From Sphingorhabdus sp. M41 (GTDB taxonomy: Bacteria; Pseudomonadota; Alphaproteobacteria; Sphingomonadales; Sphingomonadaceae): DNA of 64,000 nucleotides. Shown in pieces: positions 16,609-25,001 of the stretch. Position 1 is the first letter of the stretch; the number at the start of each line of letters is the position of its first letter. Made by a program: the position numbers and the translations under genes. Under the pieces are notes generated by a model. The model was not told the DNA's origin and ran no database searches. It was given only the letters and a program-made list of their open reading frames with translations. The stretch spans positions 2,940,501 to 3,004,500 of the forward strand of contig NZ_CP014545.1 of the NCBI RefSeq assembly GCF_001586275.1. The letters are read 5' to 3'.

Positions 16609-17985
16609 TCAACTCTCCAGGCCAAGCGCTTTCCTGGCCTTTGCGATCTGAACCCTTACTTGATCCGGGGCAGTCCCGCCATAGCTTGATCGGCTGGCGA
16701 CGGAAGCATCGACGCTCAATACGCTGAATACGTCGGCATTGATCCGGCCATCGATCGCTTGAAACTGTTCTAGCGTTAGGTCGGCCAAACCACAGCTTTG
16801 CTCTTCGGCCAATGCCACCACGGCACCGGTGACATGATGCGCCTCACGAAACGGCAATTTCGCCTCCCGCACCAGCCAGTCGGCGAAATCGGTAGCGGTT
16901 GAATATCCCGACTCCGCAAGTGCACGCATCCGGCTGCCGCTGAATTCCACTTCTGCGACCATTCCCGTCATAGCCGCGATTGACAGGCCAAGCAGGTCAT
17001 GGGCTTCGAACACCGGTGGCTTGTCGTCCTGCATATCTTTCGAATAAGCGAGCGGCAGTCCCTTCATCGTAATGACCAGCGCGTTCATCGCCCCTGCAAT
17101 TCGTCCACAATGGCCACGCACCAGTTCTGCGGCATCGGGGTTGCGTTTCTGCGGCATGATCGAGGAGCCGGTCGAAAAACTGTCGGGCAGTTTGATAAAG
17201 CCGAAAGGCTGGCTCGCCCAGATGACAAATTCTTCCGCCAGCCGCGAGAGATGCAAGCTGCACTGGGTTGCTGCCATCAGATAGTCGAGCGCGAAATCCC
17301 GATCGGAAACCGAATCGAGACTATTGCCGGTAGGGCTATCAAAACCCAGCGTCGTTGCTGTTTTTTCACGATCAATCGGAAATCCCGTCCCGGCCAACGC
17401 AGCAGCGCCGAGCGGCGATTCATTCATCCGCTTCCGCGCATCGGTGAAACGCGAACGATCTCTCCGAACCATTTCAAAATAGGCCATCAGATGGTGTCCG
17501 AGGCTCACAGGCTGGGCCGATTGCAAATGGGTGAAGCCTGGCATGATCGTTTCGGCATGCTCTTCGGCACGATCTATCAGCGCCTTCTGCAACGCGGCCA
17601 GCGCGCTATCGACCATGTCCATGGCATCGCGCACCCAGAGCCGGAAATCCGTCGCCACCTGGTCGTTGCGTGAGCGCGCAGTATGCAGTCGGCCCGCAAC
17701 GGGACCTATAATTTCGGAGAGCCGAGCCTCCACATGCATGTGAATGTCTTCGAGGTCGAGATCTTCAGCAACGCCTTCGGCTTCATATTCCTGCGCGATC
17801 TGGTTCAGGCCATTAATGATCTGCGTCGCGTCCTCCGCTTCGACAATGCCCTGATCCGCCAACATGGCAACATGCGCCAGGCTCGCGCGAATATCGTGCC
17901 GCCATAATTTCTTGTCGAACGGGATCGAGGCGTTTATCTCGCGCATGATTGAGGAAGGGCCATCGGCAAATCTGCCACCCCACAT
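16609..17985 (-). CDS. argH: argininosuccinate lyase
   Basis: 458 residues from [11 protein letters not shown], the conserved N-terminus. The fumarase/aspartase-superfamily signature [19 protein letters not shown] is present, with [13 protein letters not shown] and TGFPIDRE. It cleaves argininosuccinate to arginine and fumarate. In-frame ATGs upstream (for example 18033) would run into the divergent TlpA gene, and family alignment favours 17985, although no clear ribosome site precedes it. Only 28 bp separate it from the TlpA-like start. Confidence 0.95.
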   Translation of the reverse strand: MWGGRFADGPSSIMREINASIPFDKKLWRHDIRASLAHVAMLADQGIVEAEDATQIINGLNQIAQEYEAEGVAEDLDLEDIHMHVEARLSEIIGPVAGRLHTARSRNDQVATDFRLWVRDAMDMVDSALAALQKALIDRAEEHAETIMPGFTHLQSAQPVSLGHHLMAYFEMVRRDRSRFTDARKRMNESPLGAAALAGTGFPIDREKTATTLGFDSPTGNSLDSVSDRDFALDYLMAATQCSLHLSRLAEEFVIWASQPFGFIKLPDSFSTGSSIMPQKRNPDAAELVRGHCGRIAGAMNALVITMKGLPLAYSKDMQDDKPPVFEAHDLLGLSIAAMTGMVAEVEFSGSRMRALAESGYSTATDFADWLVREAKLPFREAHHVTGAVVALAEEQSCGLADLTLEQFQAIDGRINADVFSVLSVDASVASRSSYGGTAPDQVRVQIAKARKALGLES

Positions 17986-18013
17986 GATATTGGAATTTTT
18001 TGTGCCTTTTGTG

Positions 18014-18601
18014 ATGCGTACCGTCCTGTTCATGGTCTTGGTGTTGAACCTAGCGGCCTGCGATAGAGGCTCGAGCGAAGCGGGGCAAGAATTTGCTGGC
18101 ACCGAGGCTCAGGAAGAAGGCGAGAGCATCGAGAGCGGTCAGGGCATGGTTGGCAAGCTGGACATTTCCCAACGCGGCGGGCCAATGGTTGATACTAACT
18201 TTGAGGCGCCCGACGGAAGCACTGTGCAATTGAGCGATTTCGCTGGCAAGCCGCTACTGGTGAACATCTGGGCAACCTGGTGCGCGCCCTGCATTGTCGA
18301 GATGCCGATGCTCGACAAACTGGCAGTACGCGAGAAAGACCGGCTCAAGGTGCTTGTTGTATCGCAGGATATCCAGGGCGCGGAAAAAGTTATCCCATTC
18401 TTCGAACGCGGCAATTTTGAGGAACTGGAGCCCTATGTCGACCCCGAAAACGGTTTGAGTTTCGGCTTCGGCTCCGGCTTGATGCCTACCACCGTCCTCT
18501 ATGACGCGCAGGGGAAAGAAGTATGGCGGGTGATCGGCGCCATGGATTGGGATGGCGCCAAGGCAGCGGCCTTGATGGAAGAAACGCTGGCAGAAAGCTG
18601 A
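18014..18601 (+). CDS. TlpA-like thioredoxin-fold lipoprotein
   Basis: About 195 residues. A lipoprotein signal peptide ([16 protein letters not shown], Cys16), an acidic Glu/Gly/Ser linker, then a TlpA/ResA-type thioredoxin domain with active site [13 protein letters not shown] and a cis-Pro region [10 protein letters not shown]. It should reduce disulfides on the periplasmic side, for example during cytochrome c maturation, consistent with the cytochrome c' gene that follows. The ATG at 18014 is used because a signal peptide starts exactly there. Confidence 0.88.
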   Translation: MRTVLFMVLVLNLAACDRGSSEAGQEFAGTEAQEEGESIESGQGMVGKLDISQRGGPMVDTNFEAPDGSTVQLSDFAGKPLLVNIWATWCAPCIVEMPMLDKLAVREKDRLKVLVVSQDIQGAEKVIPFFERGNFEELEPYVDPENGLSFGFGSGLMPTTVLYDAQGKEVWRVIGAMDWDGAKAAALMEETLAES

Positions 18602-18728
18602 GCTACACTCTCTGAAACGCCGATTGCTGAACCGGGTAAAACCGGTCATCGATTCTCCAAAAGTAGAACCGATTGTGTTTATACCTGATTTCGCTATTCT
18701 CGAGCATCCTGAGCTTTTGGAGAATTCG

Positions 18729-19244
18729 ATGAAACGCTGCAAAATTCAAATCATGCTACCGATACTCGCCGGGCTGACCCTGCTTTCAGCTTGCGGACAG
18801 AACACCGAAACCGATGTGGCATCCGACACCGCCAGTGTCGAGCTTCCCGGTGGAATGACGGTGCAAGATCAGATCGAGCTACGGCAAGCGCAACTCAAGA
18901 AGATGGGCAAGGCGTTCAAGGCGATCAGCGATCAGTTGAAAGCGGGTAGCCCGGATCTGGCGCAGATCCAGACCGCTGCTGCAGTCGTTCCGAAAGAGGC
19001 GACAGGGATGGTCGACTGGTTTCCAGACGGCACGGGACCAGAGTCCGGCGTAAAAACGGAAGCGCTGCCGATCATCTGGGAAAACAAAGCAGATTTCGCT
19101 GACAAGGTCACGGCAATGCAGGAAGCGGCCGCAAAGCTCGAAACGGTTGCCCAGGGAGGCGACGTCGCTGCCATTGCGACCGCATTTCAGGCCACGGGTG
19201 GCACGTGCAAGGCCTGTCATGACAAATATCGGCTGGACGACTAG
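18729..19244 (+). CDS. cytochrome c' (class II c-type cytochrome) with lipobox
   Basis: About 171 residues. The signal peptide carries a lipobox (LTLLSAC), then a four-helix cytochrome c' domain: RQAQLKKMGKAFKAISDQL at the start, GPESGVKTEALPIIW in the middle, and heme site CKACHDKYR at the C-terminus. GGAG precedes the ATG by 7 nt. Cytochrome c' usually binds NO or shuttles electrons; lipid anchoring would tether it to a membrane. Followed after 6 bp by a cytochrome b561 gene, its likely electron partner. Confidence 0.9.
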   Translation: MKRCKIQIMLPILAGLTLLSACGQNTETDVASDTASVELPGGMTVQDQIELRQAQLKKMGKAFKAISDQLKAGSPDLAQIQTAAAVVPKEATGMVDWFPDGTGPESGVKTEALPIIWENKADFADKVTAMQEAAAKLETVAQGGDVAAIATAFQATGGTCKACHDKYRLDD

Positions 19245-19250
19245 CCCGCC

Positions 19251-19925
19251 ATGACAACCGGCTCAGCCCGAATTATGGTCTGGGACGCTGCCATCAGGCT
19301 GGTACACTGGCTGATGGTGGTTCTGGCCCCCCTGCTCTGGTGGACCGCAGAAGAGGGCTATATGGACTGGCATAAAGGCTTCGGCCTGACGATGTTTGGC
19401 CTGGTGCTATTTCGGCTTATATGGGGATTGATCGGTACATGGACGGCACGATTTCTCCCAATGGTACGCCAAATCGGGTCGATAAAATCCTATATCGGTA
19501 CATTGCGCAGCCGGGAACATGGCGCGACCTTTGGCCACAGCCCTCTGGCTGTGCTCAGCGTCTTTGCCTTGTTATTGGCGCTGACTACCCAGGTTACGAC
19601 AGGATTATTTTCCGTTGATGTCGATGGCCTCGAATCAGGGCCGCTAGCGGTACTAGTGTCTTTCGATACGGGCAGACAATTTGCCGAGTTTCACGAATTC
19701 AACTTCAACCTGCTGGCAGGGCTAATCGGGCTGCACATTACGGCAATTGCCGTTTACCGCTTCGTGTTGCGAGAGAAACTCGTCCGACCGATGATAACGG
19801 GGAGCCGGCCCCGCGATGACTTTTCCACCGCTCAGTTGCCCGACAACCGACTGCGCCTGTTGCCATTAATATTCGCCGCAGGCCTGTCGCTGGCCTGCGT
19901 GATAACAGTAGTAAATTTCGGTTGA
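19251..19925 (+). CDS. cytochrome b561 family protein
   Basis: 224 residues with four main membrane helices plus a C-terminal one. Candidate heme-axial histidines are in AAIRLVHWLMV, DWHKGFGL, FAEFHEFNFN and GLIGLHITAIAVY. A soluble stretch links the last helices. It should move electrons between membrane quinol and the adjacent c'-type cytochrome (inference from position). Transcribed with the cytochrome c' gene. Confidence 0.88.
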   Translation: MTTGSARIMVWDAAIRLVHWLMVVLAPLLWWTAEEGYMDWHKGFGLTMFGLVLFRLIWGLIGTWTARFLPMVRQIGSIKSYIGTLRSREHGATFGHSPLAVLSVFALLLALTTQVTTGLFSVDVDGLESGPLAVLVSFDTGRQFAEFHEFNFNLLAGLIGLHITAIAVYRFVLREKLVRPMITGSRPRDDFSTAQLPDNRLRLLPLIFAAGLSLACVITVVNFG

Positions 19926-19970
19926 AGCATATCTCTTGAACAAACCAACGCCGATTTCACATCGGGATGG

Positions 19971-20046
<76 letters not shown>

Positions 20047-20578
20047 CATGACTAGATGCATAATTGCATCGTCGAGGTCAGGCGAGCGCCATTGCCAAAT
20101 CATGGCGCCTTTGGCAAGCCTATTTGCTAGAGTTTGCAAACAAGATTGCCGGCAGCAGGTTTCTGACACTGATCTGCTGCGCCGATTAACCATTTTAACA
20201 GAACCTAAGCTGACTCCGCGATTCGCATCTTATCCCCTATTATCCACAGCATATAATTCATATAATTCAATGGGTTAAAAAGATATTTAGCAATATCCAC
20301 GGCTTGCCGCTGTCAACCGATATATTTCAATTTTTTTACAGCGCCGCTCTTGATCGACTCGGCTCGAGGGGCTTACTAACGAATCTCGGCTGGTGGCTCA
20401 GGATGCGATTTCCAAGCCTCACATGACAATGAAAATTATGATTGAAAACGTGTTTTCAGCATAGATTCTTGCGCCTGATTGATTCCCATGGCTGGGGGCG
20501 GTTGATGGTCGCGTGTGTGAAATCTGCAGTCGAATATTGGTGCTGCTATCGTGCGGTCCAAAGGGATTATGTCGGGGG
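20047..20578 (+). promoter_or_regulatory. dnaA upstream control region (GANTC cluster, DnaA box, repeats)
   Basis: A 532-bp non-coding stretch. It holds six GANTC sites (20212, 20220, 20356, 20381, 20464, 20481), a perfect DnaA box at 20240, a tandem ATATAATTC repeat (20251-20268), an AT-rich stretch to about 20335 and an inverted repeat TGAAAAC-GT-GTTTTCA (20443-20458). This fits the methylation- and DnaA-controlled dnaA promoters of alphaproteobacteria; an origin cannot be excluded. Confidence 0.6.
20240..20248 (+). promoter_or_regulatory. perfect DnaA box TTATCCACA
   Basis: Exact consensus 9-mer 331 bp before the dnaA start. A weaker match (TTATCCCCT) lies at 20230. Suits DnaA autoregulation; too few boxes are visible to call an origin. 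Confidence 0.7.
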
Positions 20579-22015
20579 ATGTTTGTGAACGAAAGCGTAT
20601 CTGATCGGGTTGACGATCTGTCTGGGAATGAGTCGGGGATAACTGAAAGCCAAATTTCAGAAAATTTGGAAACTATTTGGCAAAAAATCTGTGCGGGTCT
20701 GCGCCGTGATTTGGGCGCACAGATTTTCGGTCAGTGGATCAAGCCGATCAAGCTCTCTGTTTTTGATTCGGACACAGGTCTGTTACAGCTTGAACTCCCT
20801 TCAGAATTTTCTGCCGCCTGGGTCCGTGATCGCTATGCCGAGCGGCTCCTGCTCGCATGGAAAGTTCATCATCCGGCGATCAAGGACATTGTCTTTCAAG
20901 CTCCATCAGGGGCGGCCAAAATTGCCCAGATTTCGCATGCCAATAGTGCAGGCAAACAAAGCGAATATAAAATTGCTTCCGAAAGCAAGTTTCGCCTGGA
21001 CCTCGATCCGCGGATGACCTTTGACCAATTCATCGCCGGTAATTCGAATGTTCTCGCGCTCAATGCCGCCCAGCGCACAGCCGCAACCGAAAAGCCACTT
21101 TTCAGTCCGCTCTACCTCCAGTCCTCAACCGGCCAGGGCAAGACCCATTTGATGCACGCCATCGGCCATGCGTTTCGCGAAGAATTTCCTTCGGCGACCA
21201 TCATTTACATGTCAGCCGAACGATTCATGATCGAATTCGTATCGGCCATGCGTCGCAACGAAGGCATGGAATTCAAGGCCTCGCTGCGCGAAGCCGATTT
21301 GCTAATGATCGATGACATTCAGTTCATTGTAGGCAAAAACTCGACGCAGGAGGAATTTCTCCACACCGTCGATTCGCTGATCAGTCAGGGCAAACGCGTT
21401 GTCGTTGCAGCGGATCGCCCTCCGCAAGCGCTTGATGGCGTCGATCAACGCCTGCTCTCGCGTCTGTCCATGGGGCTGGTTGCCGATATCCAATCTGCTG
21501 GACTCGAGCTGCGTCGCGACATTCTCAAGCACCGCCTTGCCACCATGCCGCACCAGCAGGTGTCAGAAGAAGTGGTGGATTTTCTCGCTCGCACCATCAG
21601 CCGCAATTTGCGCGAGCTGGAGGGCGGACTCAACAAGCTGCTGGCTTATGCGCAGCTGACCGGACGCGAGATCAGCCGCGAGCTGGCCGAAGAGCAATTA
21701 TCCGATATATTGAGCGCTTGTCGCCGCCGGATTACGATTGACGAGATTCAGCGCACAGTTTGCGAATATTACCGGCTCGATCGTAACGAAATGTCATCGA
21801 AACGCCGCGCACGGGCTGTGGCCCGGCCGCGGCAGGTCGCTATGTATCTGGCAAAGGTGATGACGCCGCGCAGCTATCCAGAAATCGGCCGGAAATTTGG
21901 CGGCCGCGACCACAGCACGGTTATCCATGCGGTAAAGCTGGTCGAACATCTGCGCGGTGAAGATAGCGAAATGGACAATGACGTCCGGATGCTCCTCCGC
22001 CAGCTTGAAAGCTGA
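20579..22015 (+). CDS. dnaA: chromosomal replication initiator protein DnaA
   Basis: About 478 residues from ATG 20579, after a GGGGG site. Domain I (ETIWQKICAGLRRDLGAQIFGQWIKPIKL) is followed by a linker, the AAA+ domain (Walker A QSSTGQGKTHLMHAIGHA, Walker B LLMIDDIQF, sensor DQRLLSRL) and the DNA-binding domain (MTPRSYPEIGRKFGGRDHST). The Walker A has Ser-Ser-Thr where most DnaA proteins have Gly-x-x; the Gly-Lys-Thr core is intact. It opens the origin and regulates its own gene. Confidence 0.97.
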   Translation: MFVNESVSDRVDDLSGNESGITESQISENLETIWQKICAGLRRDLGAQIFGQWIKPIKLSVFDSDTGLLQLELPSEFSAAWVRDRYAERLLLAWKVHHPAIKDIVFQAPSGAAKIAQISHANSAGKQSEYKIASESKFRLDLDPRMTFDQFIAGNSNVLALNAAQRTAATEKPLFSPLYLQSSTGQGKTHLMHAIGHAFREEFPSATIIYMSAERFMIEFVSAMRRNEGMEFKASLREADLLMIDDIQFIVGKNSTQEEFLHTVDSLISQGKRVVVAADRPPQALDGVDQRLLSRLSMGLVADIQSAGLELRRDILKHRLATMPHQQVSEEVVDFLARTISRNLRELEGGLNKLLAYAQLTGREISRELAEEQLSDILSACRRRITIDEIQRTVCEYYRLDRNEMSSKRRARAVARPRQVAMYLAKVMTPRSYPEIGRKFGGRDHSTVIHAVKLVEHLRGEDSEMDNDVRMLLRQLES

Positions 22016-22042
22016 ATAGCTTTCAAGCCAGAGGGTTTCTGG
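22004..22042. terminator. tandem hairpins at the dnaA end
   Basis: A perfect 10-bp inverted repeat CTTGAAAGCT-GAAT-AGCTTTCAAG (22004-22027) overlaps the dnaA stop, followed directly by CCAGA-N5-TCTGG (22028-22042) and TCTATTATTT. Likely shared terminator between dnaA and the convergent DUF4136 gene. Confidence 0.6.
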
Positions 22043-22046
22043 TCTA

Positions 22047-22703
22047 TTATTTCTCGGGAGCGACCGAAATCCGGACCCGTTCGCCGCTGTTCCCCGGAAA
22101 GTCGGTGAACATGGCTTCCACCAGATTCGGTACTAGATAGGTCAGATTCTTCGAACGCGATAACGCTTCGGCCTTGCCTTCGAACAGGCGTTCACCATCA
22201 ATCGCCCGGTCAATCTTCATATCCAGCTCCGTGGTATACACGGTGAAGCTGCGGACGCCGTCATAGCCGGTAAAACCATAGCCTCCGTAGAGAAACGGAT
22301 CGTGGAAACCATAGCGATAGCCGGGGCGTCTGTAATAGCCGCCAAATCGGGTAGAGGGATAAAATGGGTCAATGTCGCCAACGACTTTTTCACGCCCCTT
22401 GTCGATATCATAGTCCATGCTGACAATCAGCTCTGCTGCAGCCGGATCGTCGCTGCGCCGATATCCAAGGTCGAGCATCCGCTGCTCGACCAGCATCGCA
22501 TATTGACCGAACTCGAGTCCGCCGGACAAATCGGGATCAGAGGCAACCACGGCGAAGCTCTGGCCCGTGGTGTCAGGAAGTGCGACGAACCGCTGAACGT
22601 CGGCGCGAAACGGCGTTGCACACGCCGCCAGAGACAGAAGCGCAAGCGGCGCAAACATCGCCAACCCCTTGCGGTTGAAGACGTGTTTCGCGAAAATAGT
22701 CAT
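22047..22703 (-). CDS. DUF4136 domain lipoprotein
   Basis: 218 residues with a lipobox (ALLSLAAC, about Cys28), then the DUF4136 body: FVALPDTTGQSFAVV, LEFGQYAMLVEQRMLDLGYRR, a Gly/Tyr/Arg-rich loop and SFTVYTTELDMKI. A cell-envelope lipoprotein of unknown function. AAGGAAG precedes the ATG. Convergent with dnaA. Confidence 0.85.
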   Translation of the reverse strand: MTIFAKHVFNRKGLAMFAPLALLSLAACATPFRADVQRFVALPDTTGQSFAVVASDPDLSGGLEFGQYAMLVEQRMLDLGYRRSDDPAAAELIVSMDYDIDKGREKVVGDIDPFYPSTRFGGYYRRPGYRYGFHDPFLYGGYGFTGYDGVRSFTVYTTELDMKIDRAIDGERLFEGKAEALSRSKNLTYLVPNLVEAMFTDFPGNSGERVRISVAPEK

Positions 22704-22898
22704 ATTTCTTCCTTCAAATTACCCACCATCATGATGCGCAACATAGAGAAGCCGGGCTGAACCGGCTTTGAACGACGGCAAATTGACGCCCAGCACAGAC
22801 TTGAACCTTTTCGGATCGACTGCACAAGAAAAAACAGAAATGTCCGCCGGTCTCGGGAGAGGCATCCCGGATCTGCGCGACTCGATCGCCCAAAAGAA

Positions 22899-22922
22899 AA
22901 CCCGCCACAATCGGACGGGTTA
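22899..22922 (-). terminator. rpsT terminator
   Basis: Minus-strand stem AACCCG/CGGGTT, extended by a CC/GG pair inside the loop, followed by TTCTTTT. It begins about 24 bp after the rpsT stop. Confidence 0.75.
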
Positions 22923-22946
22923 TTCTTTTTGGATATACGGGGCTGA

Positions 22947-23216
22947 TTAAGCTGTTTGCAGCGCGGCAACCCGTTTTGTCAGACGGCTGAACTTCCGTGA
23001 AGCCGTATTCTTGTGATACAGGCCCTTGGTAACACCGCGTGCCAATTCAGGCTGTACGGCCTTGAGCGCTGCCGCTGCCACGTCCTTGTCACCGGCCTCA
23101 ACCGCTGCGTCTACAGCCTTGATCTTGGTGCGGATCTGGCTCAGGCGATTTTTGTTGATCGCGGTGCGGCGCGTGTTGCGACGGATACGTTTTTTTGCTT
23201 GCGGCGTATTAGCCAT
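22947..23216 (-). CDS. rpsT: 30S ribosomal protein S20
   Basis: 89 residues, [21 protein letters not shown] start, Lys/Arg-rich helical protein with conserved [19 protein letters not shown] near the end. S20 binds 16S rRNA early in 30S assembly. Its neighbourhood with dnaA and mutM is the normal alphaproteobacterial order. Confidence 0.97.
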   Translation of the reverse strand: MANTPQAKKRIRRNTRRTAINKNRLSQIRTKIKAVDAAVEAGDKDVAAAALKAVQPELARGVTKGLYHKNTASRKFSRLTKRVAALQTA

Positions 23217-23328
23217 GAAAAACCCTCAAAATCTGAAATTAAATGCCGGGACGGTGCGTATCGCTTCCGGCTCAAGACGGCGGGCAATAGCGTGGCTTCC
23301 GATTCTCGTCAATAGCTTAGTGAACCGC

Positions 23329-24141
23329 TTATTTCTGGCATTGCGAACAGTAAAAGGTCGACCGCCCGCTGTCGACTCGCCGCAACACGGTTGCGCCGCA
23401 TTCACAGGCCTTCCCTTCCCGACCATAGACTCGCCAATCCTTTGCGAAATAGCCCAGTTGCCCGTCCGGTTGCACGAAATCGCGCAGCGATGATCCACCG
23501 GCCGCGATGGCCGCGAACAGAACCTGCTTTATCGCGGCAACGAGCCGTTCATAGCGCGGCTTTGATATCGCGCTACCCTTCAGTCGTGGAGATATTCCCG
23601 CCATGTGCAGCGCTTCGCAGACATAAATATTGCCGAGTCCCGCGACCGTTCGCTGATCTAGCAGCAATTGCTTGATCGGTGCCTTGCGATTCTTGGTCGC
23701 AGCCTTCAGGTAACTGCCGGTGAAATTGTCCCCCAGCGGCTCCGGGCCCATCGATATAAAAGGTTTGTAACTGTCCAGGTCCTCGACGCGCACGATATCC
23801 AGCGAACCGAATCGCCGCGGGTCATTGAGCGCCAGCCGGTGACCGGAATCCGTCTCTAGCAGCAGATGGTCATGTTTCTCGATCTCTTCAGGGTCAATTC
23901 GCCAACGGCCCGACATGCCGAGATGGAAGATCATGACATCACCGCGATCGGTTTCGATGAACCCATATTTCGCCCGCCTGCCGAGCGCTGTTACCACCGC
24001 GCCCGTCATCCTTTGCCGTAAATCTAAGGGAAACGGCCAGCGCAGATCGGCGCGACGTGGTTCGACCAGAGCAAGGCGTTGCCCCTCCAGCACCGGCCGC
24101 AAACCGGCGACTGTCGTTTCCACTTCGGGCAACTCGGGCAT
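23329..24141 (-). CDS. mutM: formamidopyrimidine-DNA glycosylase
   Basis: 270 residues. N-terminal PELPEVETTVAGL provides catalytic Pro2 and Glu3; a mid-region helix-two-turn-helix follows (TVAGLGNIYVCEAL), and a C-terminal zinc finger with Cys pairs (ACECGATV ... STFYCSQC). It removes 8-oxoguanine and other oxidised purines and nicks the strand. Divergent from ubiE. Confidence 0.96.
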   Translation of the reverse strand: MPELPEVETTVAGLRPVLEGQRLALVEPRRADLRWPFPLDLRQRMTGAVVTALGRRAKYGFIETDRGDVMIFHLGMSGRWRIDPEEIEKHDHLLLETDSGHRLALNDPRRFGSLDIVRVEDLDSYKPFISMGPEPLGDNFTGSYLKAATKNRKAPIKQLLLDQRTVAGLGNIYVCEALHMAGISPRLKGSAISKPRYERLVAAIKQVLFAAIAAGGSSLRDFVQPDGQLGYFAKDWRVYGREGKACECGATVLRRVDSGRSTFYCSQCQK

Positions 24142-24247
24142 GACGTTCCTTATCCGATACGGTTCAAAGGGCAGCTATAGAGTGATTGCAGTGCTGCCAA
24201 GGCTCGTCTACTCGGGATTTCAAACAAATATTCAGCACGAGCAAAAA

Positions 24248-24988
24248 ATGGCTATCGAAAGCAAAACCGTCTCATTCGGCTATGAAGAGGTCGACGAAAG
24301 CGAAAAGACCGGCAAGGTTGGCGCGGTTTTCTCCAGTGTTGCATCCCGATATGATGTGATGAACGACGCAATGAGCGCCGGAACCCACCGCTTGTGGAAA
24401 GATCGCTTCGTGCGCCGCGTGAAACCGCGCGCAGGCGAAACTATACTCGACATGGCCGGCGGCACCGGCGATATTGCCTTTCGCATGGTTGACAGCGGCG
24501 CCGATATCACGGTCGCGGATATCAACGCAGAAATGCTGGCCGAAGGCGTCGAACGGGCCCTTGAAAAAGATGAGACACGTCTGGTCTGGAGCCAGCAAAA
24601 TGCCGAGCAACTGAACTTTCCCGATGCCCATTTCGATGCCTATACGATCGTCTTTGGCATTCGCAATGTCACCCATATCGACAAGGCCCTGGCTGAAGCC
24701 CATCGCGTGCTGAAATATGGCGGGCGTTTCTATTGCATGGAATTTTCGCAAACCAGATGGCCCGGCTTTGACAAGGTCTATGAAACCTATTCCCACCATA
24801 TCCTGCCCAAAGTCGGTAAAGTCCTGGCGAATGACGAAGCCAGCTACCGCTATCTCGCCGAATCGATCGCGAAATTCCCGCCGATGGAAGAATTTCGCGC
24901 CATGATTCAGGCCGCCGGATTCAGCCAGACAAAAGTTGAGCCCATGATGGGCGGGCTGGTCGCGATCCACAGCGGCTGGAAAGTCTGA
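24248..24988 (+). CDS. ubiE: ubiquinone/menaquinone C-methyltransferase UbiE
   Basis: About 246 residues. SAM motif I ILDMAGGTGDIAFRM, the UbiE signatures YDVMNDAMSAGTHRLWK and NVTHIDKALAEAHRVLKYGG, and the ending MMGGLVAIHSGWKV are present. It methylates the ring carbon of ubiquinone precursors. The ATG at 24248 (MAIESKTVSFGY) is the family start. Followed 13 bp later by ubiB, a common pair. Confidence 0.95.
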   Translation: MAIESKTVSFGYEEVDESEKTGKVGAVFSSVASRYDVMNDAMSAGTHRLWKDRFVRRVKPRAGETILDMAGGTGDIAFRMVDSGADITVADINAEMLAEGVERALEKDETRLVWSQQNAEQLNFPDAHFDAYTIVFGIRNVTHIDKALAEAHRVLKYGGRFYCMEFSQTRWPGFDKVYETYSHHILPKVGKVLANDEASYRYLAESIAKFPPMEEFRAMIQAAGFSQTKVEPMMGGLVAIHSGWKV

Positions 24989-25001
24989 ACAACCGCACCC
25001 G

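Noticed and set aside
20185-20199. CtrA binding site TTAACCATTTTAAC before dnaA
   Set aside because: The two TTAA halves are 5 bp apart, not the 7 bp of the CtrA consensus.
20047-20578. Calling this region oriC
   Set aside because: Only one perfect DnaA box is seen and dnaA is often far from the origin in this class; skew was not computed.
22700-22969. 89-aa minus-strand ORF between the DUF4136 and rpsT genes
   Set aside because: It runs through the rpsT terminator and into the rpsT end and has no recognisable features.
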